Source: Anaerolineales bacterium (GTDB taxonomy: Bacteria > Chloroflexota > Anaerolineae > Anaerolineales > UBA11657). Taken from it: 7,457 nt of DNA. The stretch covers positions 1 through 7,457 of the forward strand of contig CANNEJ010000064.1 of NCBI GenBank assembly GCA_947503585.1, written 5' to 3'. The translations under genes were made by a program, and so were the position numbers. Below, piece after piece: positions 1 to 6,395 of the stretch. A model generated the notes under the pieces. It saw only the letters and a list, made by a program, of their open reading frames with translations, made no database searches and was not told the origin of the DNA. Numbering within the stretch: the first letter of the stretch is position 1; each line of letters opens with the position of its first letter.

Positions 1-1044
1 GGCGCAGGTGCGGATGCCGCGCTGGTGATTGTGGTACCGGCCCAGTTGCAGCAGCTGGCGCAACTGTTGCCCACAGCGCCGCAGCTGCGCATGCTGGTTG
101 TGGACGGGCTGGATGCCCTGCTGCGCACTGATGCCGCGCCGGCGCTGCGCACGCTGCTGTCGCAGCTGCCGGCTGGTGTGCAAACTGCATTGTTTTGCGA
201 TGAGGCGGCTGACGCGGTGCTGGTGCTGGCGCGCACATTGCATGCGGACGCTGCGCTTCTGCCAGTTGCCAGCGACGGCCCGGGCAGCATTCCGCAGCGC
301 GCCTGGCCGGTGCCGCGCCCGCTCAAGATGCGGCTGTTGATGCGCATGTTAAAAGAGCTGGATGCGGCGCGCCTGCTGTTGATTGCACCGGGCGGACACA
401 TGGGCATTCAGTTTGCGCGCAAGCTGCGCACGCGCAATGTGCGCGCCAGCTACCTTGCAGCTGACACCAGCGCGGCAGCTGCCGGCGAGATGCTGCGTAG
501 CTTTCAAAACGGGCGCCTGCCGGTTTTGATTGTGCCGGATCAACTGCCGGGCGAACTGGATGCTTCCACTATTACCCATCTTGTAAATTTTGACCTGCCA
601 CGCCAGCCCGCTTATCTGGCGCGTTTGCAGGCGGTGCCAGCTGCGGTTGTGTGCTCGCTGGTTACGCCCATGGAGGAGCAATCCCTGCTGGACCTTGAAG
701 ACAAGCTGGGCCATCCGCTGTGGCGCGATTTGGTTTCTGACTTCGACTACACCTCGGAGACGCCTGCCGAGGCGGCCCGCGGCGGTGGGTCCAGGGTTGC
801 CGGCACTGTGGCGGAATGGGATCCGGAAATCCCGCGCACATGGGGGGAGCGCGGTGCGCCGCGCGTTGACCCGCCCAAGATGCCGCTTGAGGACTGGCAG
901 CCGGAACCCCTGCCTGCAATTTGGTCCGAACCGCCCAAGCCACGCCGCCCGGCCGTGGCGGTTGCCGCGCCAGCCAAAGACAAAAAGGCACCCAGCCGTG
1001 GCCGCTCGCGCGCCCGGCGGCAGCGCAGTTCCAAAACCAAGTAA
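1..1044 (+). CDS. Degenerate DEAD-box helicase-like protein, 5' end outside window
   Basis: The frame is open from base 1, so the true start lies upstream; 347 residues are visible. A run near residues 9-90 follows the second half of a DEAD-box RecA domain 1. It has a TPGRL-like strand, then LVVDGLDALL where the VLDEAD motif belongs (D35, D38 kept), then TALFCDEA where the SAT motif belongs. Residues about 105-240 follow RecA domain 2: LLLIAPGG (motif IV), SFQNGRLPVLIV, then PDQLPGELD in place of TDxAARGxD (motif V), THLVNFDLP, and YLARLQAVPAA in place of YxHRxGRxGR (motif VI, only R208 kept). The tail from about 250 is Pro/Trp-containing and ends strongly basic. Superfamily 2 RNA helicases unwind RNA with ATP. 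Loss of the Glu of motif II and of the arginine finger suggests no ATPase activity here, so an RNA-binding or structural role is inferred. Motifs Q, I and Ia cannot be seen. Helicase ancestry is fairly secure; function is unknown. Confidence 0.72.
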   Translation, partial: GAGADAALVIVVPAQLQQLAQLLPTAPQLRMLVVDGLDALLRTDAAPALRTLLSQLPAGVQTALFCDEAADAVLVLARTLHADAALLPVASDGPGSIPQRAWPVPRPLKMRLLMRMLKELDAARLLLIAPGGHMGIQFARKLRTRNVRASYLAADTSAAAAGEMLRSFQNGRLPVLIVPDQLPGELDASTITHLVNFDLPRQPAYLARLQAVPAAVVCSLVTPMEEQSLLDLEDKLGHPLWRDLVSDFDYTSETPAEAARGGGSRVAGTVAEWDPEIPRTWGERGAPRVDPPKMPLEDWQPEPLPAIWSEPPKPRRPAVAVAAPAKDKKAPSRGRSRARRQRSSKTK

Positions 1045-1047
1045 AGC

Positions 1048-1073
1048 CGCCGGCGCCCCGCATGCGCCCGGCG
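1048..1073 (+). terminator. Possible stem-loop between helicase-like gene and gyrA
   Basis: Bases 1048-1056 can pair with 1064-1073 to form a nine-pair GC stem with one bulged C (1067) and a seven-base loop. It starts four bases after the upstream stop codon. The following bases (1074-1087) are only moderately T-rich, with no clean T tract, so a strong intrinsic terminator is not supported. It could be a weak terminator, an RNA-processing element, or chance in GC-rich sequence. No convincing Shine-Dalgarno or -35/-10 pair was found in the remaining gap; AT-rich patches lie at 1077-1087 and 1100-1109. Confidence 0.3.
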
Positions 1074-1109
1074 TCCTGTAATTATTTCCGGTCAGGCAGC
1101 ATTTAAATA

Positions 1110-3716
1110 ATGGAAATCGGCCTCGTTAAAAAGATCAGCATCGACAATGAGATGCAGGCTGCATACCTCTCGTATGCAATGAGCGTAATTGTGGCGCGGG
1201 CGCTGCCGGACGCGCGCGATGGCCTCAAGCCCGTGCACCGGCGCATCCTCTATGCGATGCATGACATTCGCGTGCGGCCGGGCACACCCTACAAAAAGTC
1301 GGCGCGCATTGTGGGCGAGGTGCTGGGCAAGTACCACCCGCACGGCGACAGCGCTGTGTATGACGCAATGGCCCGCATGGCGCAGGACTTCTCGCTGCGC
1401 TATCTGCTGGTGGACGGGCAGGGAAACTTCGGCTCGATTGACGGCGACGCGCCCGCTGCCATGCGCTACACCGAGGCGCGCCTGCATGCCATCAGCGACC
1501 CGCTGCTGGCCGACCTAGAAAAGAACACCGTTGACTTTGCAGGAAATTTTGACGATACATTAATGGAGCCGCTGGTGCTGCCGGCCGCCATCCCCAATCT
1601 ACTGATTAATGGCGGGACTGGCATTGCAGTGGGCATGTCCACCTCTGTGCCGCCGCACAACTTGAACGAAGTTGTCGACGCGCTGTGCTTCATGCTGGAG
1701 CGCTGGGACAAGCTTGCCAGTGTGCAGGTGGAAGACCTGATGCGCTTCATCAAGGGCCCGGATTTTCCGACCGGCGGCATCATCATCACCAACAAAGAGG
1801 AAGAGGGACTCGCCGCAGCGTACGGCTCCGGACGCGGCAAGCTGCTGGTGCGCGCCAAGTCGCATGTGGAGGAGATGGGCCGCGGGCGCAGCCGCCTGAT
1901 TGTGACCGAGCTGCCGTATCAGGTGAACAAGTCCGGATTGATTGAGCGCATTGCCGAGGCAGTGCGCGAAGGCCGGCTGGAAGGCATCAGCGATTTGCGC
2001 GACGAGTCTGACCGGCAGGGCATGCGCATTGTGATTGAGCTCTCCAAGACGGCGGAGGCGGAGCATGTGCTGCAGCAGCTGTACCGCACCACACAGCTGC
2101 AAACCACCTTTAGCATCATCATGCTGGCGCTGGTGGGCGGCGAGCCGCGCATGCTAAGCCTCAAGCAGGCGCTGCGTGTGTTCCTGGACCACCGCGTGGA
2201 GGTGGTGCGCCGGCGCTCAGAGTTTGATCTGTTGCGCGCGCGCGAACGCGCGCATATTGTGGAAGGTTTGCTGACGGCGCTGCGCCATCTGGATGAAATC
2301 ATCAAGATCATCCGCAACTCCAATGACGGGGACGACGCGCGCCAGCGCATCATGAAGCGCTTTCGCCTTAGCGAGCTGCAGGCCAGCGCCATCCTGGAAA
2401 TGCCGCTGCGCCGGCTGGCCAAGCTGGAGGTGAAGAAACTGCAGGATGAGTTCAAGCAGCTGCAGGCAACAATAAAGCAGCTGGAGGCGCTGCTGGCGGC
2501 GCCGCGCAAGATGCGTGCGTTGATCATTGAAGAGCTGCAGCAGGTGAAGAACATTTACGGCGACCGGCGCCGCACCGATATTGTGTCTGCGCAGGGCGCG
2601 CGCAAAGCCGGCTCCACGGCAGCGCTGGTGGCTGAGGAGAATGTTTGGGTGGTGGTCACGCGCGACGGCAAAATAGCGCGGCTGCAGGGCGCGCGCCGCC
2701 CGGGTTTGGGGCGCGCAACGCCGCTGTTGGTGGTGCGGGCCAGCACGCGCGACACACTCTTCCTGATCACGGCGCAAGGGCGTGCGGCAGCCGTGCAGGT
2801 GCAAACCGTGCCGGTGGCAGAAGAGGTTGGGCAGGGCGTGCCGTGGAGTTCGGTTTGTGCGCTGGAAGCGGGCGCACGGGTAGTGGCTGGCGTAGCGTTT
2901 CCTGTAGCGGCGCGCACGGGCAACGGCAGCCTGTTGCTGGCCGCGCGCAGCGGCATGCTAAAGAAAATTGCGCTGGCGGATCTGCCAATGCCGGCGGCGC
3001 AAACCGCGCGCGTAATGACCGTGGGCGAAGGCGACCAGCTGATTGGCGCGCGGCTTGCCCTGCCGGAAAGCGAAATTGTTTTGGCAACCACGGCCGGGCT
3101 TGCAATTCGCTTCCGCTCCGAGCAGGTGCGCGCGATGGGCCTGGCGGCAGCCGGTGTGCAGGGCATCAAGCTGGGCGGCACGCATGACCGCGTGGCGGGC
3201 ATGGATGTGGCGCGCGCACGCGGTGACTTGCTGCTGGTGACTGCCAGCGGCGAGGGCAAGCGCATTGCGGTGGAAGACCTGCCGCTGCAAGGGCGCAACG
3301 GAAAAGGCGTGACAGCCATCAAGCTGACCGGCGGCGCGTTGCTGGCTGGCGCGGTGGTGGGTATGGCGGATGATGATGTGGCCGTGGTGACTGCGGCCGG
3401 CAAAGCCAAAGTGATAAAGCTGGATAAACTTCCGCGCCGCACGCGCGCGGCCCGCATGATTGCGCTCGGGTTGTTCGGGGAGAAGGAGCAGGTTGCGCAG
3501 CTGGTGCACTTTTATGAAGCGCCCGCTCCGGCAAGCGCCGCCACGCCGGCAGCTGCCGTACGGACCGCAAAGCAGCCGCCGCTCAAAGCGCCGGCAGGCC
3601 AGCGCCAGCTTTGGCCGGACAAGCGCGGCGCCAAAGCCGCAGCAAAGGGTGCGGGTGACAAGCCGCGCCCCGCAGCCAAAAAGAAAACCACCCGCAAGCG
3701 CGGCGCCAAAAAGTAA
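1110..3716 (+). CDS. gyrA: DNA gyrase / topoisomerase IV subunit A (GyrA/ParC family)
   Basis: Breaks and rejoins double-stranded DNA as part of an A2B2 type IIA topoisomerase, with an ATPase B subunit not in this window. The ATG at 1110 leaves about 15 residues before the conserved EMQAAYLSYAMSVIV block, as is usual. Seen in order: RDGLKPVHRRIL (37-47), KSARIVGEVLGKYHPHGDSAVYD (63-85), GQGNFGSIDGD (103-113), and the RYTEARL motif with catalytic Tyr120. Ser81 and Asp85 are the quinolone-sensitive residues, as in E. coli S83/D87. The tower and coiled-coil region follows, then LSELQASAILEMPLRRLAKLE (420-440). From about 505 a beta-pinwheel begins, with GyrA-type blade motifs such as VRAMGLAAAGVQGIKL (673-688) and LQGRNGKG (726-733). 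The canonical GyrA box QRRGGKG is not at its expected place, where residues 526-536 read QGARRPGLGRA. A basic Ala/Lys/Pro tail (about 803-868) follows. The family is certain. GyrA versus ParC is not: the blade motifs favour GyrA, the eroded box leaves ParC-like decatenation possible. No clear Shine-Dalgarno precedes the start. Confidence 0.93.
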   Translation: MEIGLVKKISIDNEMQAAYLSYAMSVIVARALPDARDGLKPVHRRILYAMHDIRVRPGTPYKKSARIVGEVLGKYHPHGDSAVYDAMARMAQDFSLRYLLVDGQGNFGSIDGDAPAAMRYTEARLHAISDPLLADLEKNTVDFAGNFDDTLMEPLVLPAAIPNLLINGGTGIAVGMSTSVPPHNLNEVVDALCFMLERWDKLASVQVEDLMRFIKGPDFPTGGIIITNKEEEGLAAAYGSGRGKLLVRAKSHVEEMGRGRSRLIVTELPYQVNKSGLIERIAEAVREGRLEGISDLRDESDRQGMRIVIELSKTAEAEHVLQQLYRTTQLQTTFSIIMLALVGGEPRMLSLKQALRVFLDHRVEVVRRRSEFDLLRARERAHIVEGLLTALRHLDEIIKIIRNSNDGDDARQRIMKRFRLSELQASAILEMPLRRLAKLEVKKLQDEFKQLQATIKQLEALLAAPRKMRALIIEELQQVKNIYGDRRRTDIVSAQGARKAGSTAALVAEENVWVVVTRDGKIARLQGARRPGLGRATPLLVVRASTRDTLFLITAQGRAAAVQVQTVPVAEEVGQGVPWSSVCALEAGARVVAGVAFPVAARTGNGSLLLAARSGMLKKIALADLPMPAAQTARVMTVGEGDQLIGARLALPESEIVLATTAGLAIRFRSEQVRAMGLAAAGVQGIKLGGTHDRVAGMDVARARGDLLLVTASGEGKRIAVEDLPLQGRNGKGVTAIKLTGGALLAGAVVGMADDDVAVVTAAGKAKVIKLDKLPRRTRAARMIALGLFGEKEQVAQLVHFYEAPAPASAATPAAAVRTAKQPPLKAPAGQRQLWPDKRGAKAAAKGAGDKPRPAAKKKTTRKRGAKK

Positions 3717-3720
3717 CCGG

Positions 3721-4929
3721 CTACTTGGGCATGTCGCGCAGGGCGCGGTAGGCCGGCCGCAATCCCGGCAGCGGCTCGCCGGGCGTGGTGATTGCCCACC
3801 AGTATTGCTCTTGCTCTGGAACCCAATGCGGGTCCGCAATATAGATTGCGTTCATAATGCCAACCCAAGGGCGCCAGTGCTCACGCGCCCACTTGTAAGC
3901 GCCCGCCAAGTACTCGGCCTGCTGTGCTTCGCTAACCGCAAACCATGAGTAATCCGGATTTACCGGGTCAGTGGTCCAGCCCGTCTCCAGAATGGCCACC
4001 TGCTTTTGCGGGTCGTCATACTCCAGCATCAGCGCGCGCATGTCCTCCACGTGCCGAAACGCCATCCAGCGGTTGCCGCCTAATGGCAGCTCGGCCTGCA
4101 CCTGCGCGGAGCTCACCCACGGTGGCGCCCGATAACCGGGTGCATGCACACCGAGCATGTCAAAGTAAGGTTGGGCTCCCGCAGCGTACATTGCGCGCAG
4201 GAAAGCATCATGCGGCATGGCAATCGGCGGCTCTGTGCCGGTGGGCGCCAGCCCGGCTGAGATGACTATGGCTGCCGGGTCCGCAGACTTAATGCCCGCA
4301 TAACACTCCCGCAGCAGGCGCACATATGCTGCCGGGTCCGGTGGGTTGCCACCCCACTCGCGCGCAAGATTTGGCTCGTTCCAAACCTGGTAGGCGGCAA
4401 CCTTGCCCTTAAAGTGCTGGGCGAAGGCTGCGCAAAAATTGCCGAAGGTTGCGTAGTCCGCCGGCGGCCCGGAGTCTGCGGTGCTGGCCGCGGGCATGGC
4501 CCAATAGGGCGGGTAGTCCAGCAGCGCAATCAATTTCAGGTTGCGGTCTTGCACCAGCTGCACCAGCTGCTCGGGCCGCGCCCAATTGAACACGCCCGGG
4601 GCGGTCTCTTCAATGTCACGCCAGGCAAAGCGCTGCTTCACCCAGCCGAAACCCATGTCTTGCACCAGCCCCAGATCGCGCTGGCCCAAATCCGGGCGCC
4701 ACCACATGAACACTTGAATGCTGTACGACGGCGACGCCACCTGTGGCCATGCGCGCACAACGGGTGTGGGCACCACGATCGCCGTTGCGGTGGGCGCCGG
4801 CAATGGCGTGGGCGTGGGTCGTGCAAGCCACGGCGCTGCACAAGCCGCGAGTATTACGGCCGGCAAACCGGCAGCCACAAAACTACGGCTGCGCCAGAGC
4901 GGGCTAAAGAGCGAGGTAAGGCGTTGCAT
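3721..4929 (-). CDS. Predicted lipoprotein, clan GH-A glycoside hydrolase-like (GH39/GH5-like)
   Basis: Probably a surface-tethered hydrolase of a beta-linked glycan; the substrate is unknown. The ATG at 4929 gives 402 residues; an in-frame TTG lies directly before it. The N-terminus carries Arg residues, a hydrophobic stretch, and the lipobox LAAC with Cys30 as predicted lipidation site. A Thr/Pro-rich linker (about 38-57) follows. The (beta/alpha)8-type domain then shows WRDIEETAPGVFNW (103-116), LIALLDYPPYWA (133-144), YQVWNEPNL (180-188, Glu185 as acid/base), VISAGLAPTG (222-231), FDMLGVHAPGY (256-266), VAILETGWT (311-319, Glu315 as nucleophile) and a Trp-rich end (WWAI, 377-380). Two Glu residues after strands 4 and 7 are the clan GH-A pattern; the exact family cannot be fixed by eye. 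It is the most diverged of the three hydrolase-like genes here and the last in the minus-strand block, 111 bp after its neighbour. Its stop lies 4 bp from the stop of convergent gyrA. No good Shine-Dalgarno is visible. Confidence 0.85.
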   Translation of the reverse strand: MQRLTSLFSPLWRSRSFVAAGLPAVILAACAAPWLARPTPTPLPAPTATAIVVPTPVVRAWPQVASPSYSIQVFMWWRPDLGQRDLGLVQDMGFGWVKQRFAWRDIEETAPGVFNWARPEQLVQLVQDRNLKLIALLDYPPYWAMPAASTADSGPPADYATFGNFCAAFAQHFKGKVAAYQVWNEPNLAREWGGNPPDPAAYVRLLRECYAGIKSADPAAIVISAGLAPTGTEPPIAMPHDAFLRAMYAAGAQPYFDMLGVHAPGYRAPPWVSSAQVQAELPLGGNRWMAFRHVEDMRALMLEYDDPQKQVAILETGWTTDPVNPDYSWFAVSEAQQAEYLAGAYKWAREHWRPWVGIMNAIYIADPHWVPEQEQYWWAITTPGEPLPGLRPAYRALRDMPK

Positions 4930-4979
4930 CAATTAGTACCGATTGATGCCATGAACGGGTTGCGGGCTGGATGCAATGG

Positions 4980-4992
4980 CGGAGTTACTCCG
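4980..4992. repeat. 13-nt inverted repeat in the gap between two hydrolase genes
   Basis: CGGAGT and ACTCCG flank a single central T, giving a perfect odd palindrome about 50 bp upstream of the lipoprotein start. It lies in the 111-bp gap 4930-5040, which also holds a GCGC-TAGT-GCGC repeat near 5010. A one-base loop makes a transcript hairpin awkward, so an operator-like protein site is the likelier role if it has one. No convincing promoter hexamers were found around it. Chance occurrence is quite possible. Confidence 0.3.
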
Positions 4993-5040
4993 GCCTGCAC
5001 TGCGGTTGGCGCTAGTGCGCAGGCATGCCGGTGGCGGCTG

Positions 5041-6318
5041 TTAGCCGGGCTGCATCGCAGCGCGCAGCGTATCGCAGGCCGGGCAGCTTTCATTGGGCCG
5101 GATGATCGAGTAGCCTGCCTGCGGATCATCCCCGAGATCTTTCTTCAAGACGGCGAAGTCCATGTTGAACACAATGATCATGCGAATATTGCCGGCACTG
5201 CGCGCGAGCTTGACCGCAGCCCCCAGATACTCGGCCTGCTGCGCCACCTTCATATTGACGGGCGGGTTCCACCTAAAGTTGGCCGGCAGTGTGCCCCACT
5301 CTTCACCGCTCAGGTAACCCAGCTCGGTGAAGCAAAGCGGCTTGGTGCCGCCCAGAATCCCAAGGTAAGTATCAAGCATGCCTTTAAAGTAGCGCGTGTA
5401 ATGCTGGGAGTTTCCGCGCGGGTCGCCGGAAGTGGCGCTGGGCGGCAGCAGCCCCTCGTTGTAGTGGATGCCGACGCAATCCAAATAGTCGAGTGCACCG
5501 GACGCCACCATCTTCTCCAAAAATGGCTTGTCATCGCAGCCCATCACGTCGCCGATTGAGCCGCAACCGCCATTGAAGGCGCCGGTGGGTGAGAGCGCCG
5601 CGCTAATGACGAGTGTGTTGGGGTTGGCGGCCTTGATCCGCGTGTATGCTTTTTTCAACAACTCTGTGTAATAGGCGCCGCCCATTTTGTTGGGGGGCCA
5701 CTCGCGGCTAAGGTTTGGCTCATTCCAAACCTCGATGGCATCGGCGCCCTTGGTCGCCAGGCCTTCCAGAAACTTCAACAATTGTTCCTGATAGTCCGGG
5801 TCCGTGACCCGCATGTGGTTGGCGTTATCTTTGACGCTCAGCAGAATGCGGAAGTTGTTGCGGTGGGCGTTCTCGATGTCCGGCTTAAAGTCTTGCGCAA
5901 TGTCATAGGCCTGCAATTTTGCCCAGGTCATGCCGATGTTGTGCATTTTGTCTTGCGCCAACAGGCCACCATGAATTACCTGCGCACCAAGGCCGAACAC
6001 TTCTGCCACGGGCACGGGAGTGGGCGTGACTTCCGGAAGGGCAGTCGGCACGGTTGGTTCAATCAGCGGCAGCACATCCGGCGTTACTACTTGCGGCTCG
6101 GCTGCAGCGGTGGCATCAGCTGCCGCTGCGGCTGCCACCTCCGGCATTGCGGTCGGTGCCGTGGCCGGCACGTCCATTCCACCCAGCGCCCAGAACAGCG
6201 TGGCAAATGTGCCGAGGCCCACCACCAGTGTGAGCGACACCCAGGCTGTGATGAACAGGCGCACATTCGGTGTGTTGGGCTGCTTGTCGGCCGGCGGTTC
6301 AAAGTTCGGTTCTTGCAT
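5041..6318 (-). CDS. Membrane-anchored clan GH-A glycoside hydrolase-like protein
   Basis: Likely an extracytoplasmic glycan-degrading enzyme held in the membrane; the substrate is unknown. It has 425 residues, starting at an ATG (6318) with GGAG five bases upstream. A polar N-terminus (1-20) is followed by one hydrophobic helix (about 21-45) without a lipobox or obvious cleavage site, then an Ala/Thr/Pro linker (50-105), so an N-in signal anchor is inferred. The catalytic domain shows AQVIHGG (112-118), MTWAKLQAY (130-138), ILLSVKDN (158-165), AIEVWNEPNLSREW (194-207, Glu200 as acid/base), TLVISAALSPTG (235-246), LDCVGIHYNEG (279-289), CFTELGYLSGEEWG (329-342, Glu332 as nucleophile) and MIIVFNMDF (380-388). 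These map onto the strands of a (beta/alpha)8 barrel. Cys252/Cys261 and the CPAC motif (412-415) may form disulfides. It is a close paralogue of the next gene upstream (6396-7457), sharing most blocks. The narrower GH family is uncertain. Confidence 0.85.
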   Translation of the reverse strand: MQEPNFEPPADKQPNTPNVRLFITAWVSLTLVVGLGTFATLFWALGGMDVPATAPTAMPEVAAAAAADATAAAEPQVVTPDVLPLIEPTVPTALPEVTPTPVPVAEVFGLGAQVIHGGLLAQDKMHNIGMTWAKLQAYDIAQDFKPDIENAHRNNFRILLSVKDNANHMRVTDPDYQEQLLKFLEGLATKGADAIEVWNEPNLSREWPPNKMGGAYYTELLKKAYTRIKAANPNTLVISAALSPTGAFNGGCGSIGDVMGCDDKPFLEKMVASGALDYLDCVGIHYNEGLLPPSATSGDPRGNSQHYTRYFKGMLDTYLGILGGTKPLCFTELGYLSGEEWGTLPANFRWNPPVNMKVAQQAEYLGAAVKLARSAGNIRMIIVFNMDFAVLKKDLGDDPQAGYSIIRPNESCPACDTLRAAMQPG

Positions 6319-6323
6319 CTAGT

Positions 6324-6327
6324 CTCC
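6324..6327 (-). promoter_or_regulatory. Shine-Dalgarno site for the anchored hydrolase
   Basis: GGAG on the minus strand lies five bases before the ATG at 6318. It is the clearest ribosome binding site in the window and supports that start over downstream Met codons, which would cut off the membrane helix. Confidence 0.7.
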
Positions 6328-6333
6328 AGTATT

Positions 6334-6350
6334 CGGCAATTGCCGGCAAT
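6334..6350. repeat. Overlapping palindromes in the 77-bp gap between paralogues
   Basis: CGGCAATTGCCG (6334-6345) is a perfect 12-base palindrome. It overlaps TTGCCGGCAA (6340-6349), a perfect 10-base one. In effect the half-site GGCAATT is arrayed in alternating orientation just upstream of the Shine-Dalgarno of the anchored hydrolase. A third palindrome, GCATATGC, sits at 6367-6374. There is no T tract, so a terminator is not supported. The spacing and position fit an operator or a regulator half-site array, but this rests on pattern alone. Confidence 0.35.
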
Positions 6351-6395
6351 TTGCGTATGTAACGATGCATATGCTGTGCCAGCGGGGCACCCAAA

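Noticed and set aside
590..1081. A second plus-strand frame overlapping the 3' part of the helicase-like gene
   Set aside because: The translated product is Arg/Ala/Pro-rich with no motif, while the main frame keeps helicase framework across the same bases.
1077..1109. A sigma-70-type promoter for gyrA in the AT-rich patches
   Set aside because: A TGTAATTAT stretch resembles an extended -10, but no -35-like hexamer stands at a suitable distance, so it is not called as a promoter.
2555..3839. Two long minus-strand open frames antisense to the gyrA 3' half (2555-3457 and 2958-3839), about 300 codons each
   Set aside because: They lie opposite a certain conserved gene, overlap each other in different frames, and show low-complexity Ala/Arg/Pro/Ser composition typical of GC-rich shadow frames.
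4929..5129. A 66-codon minus-strand frame overlapping the end of the anchored hydrolase and finishing in TGATG at the lipoprotein start, as if translationally coupled
   Set aside because: Most of it lies inside the 3' end of the hydrolase in another frame, and it has no motif or ribosome binding site. The TGATG overlap is probably chance.
4930..5129. A frameshift extending the anchored hydrolase into the downstream gap
   Set aside because: The hydrolase ends just past CPAC at nearly the same point as its paralogue, so its stop is natural.
4414..5559. A 381-codon plus-strand open frame across the lipoprotein and anchored-hydrolase genes
   Set aside because: It is antisense to two genes with clear catalytic motifs and has no recognisable domain; its His/Arg/Gly-rich composition is that of a shadow frame.
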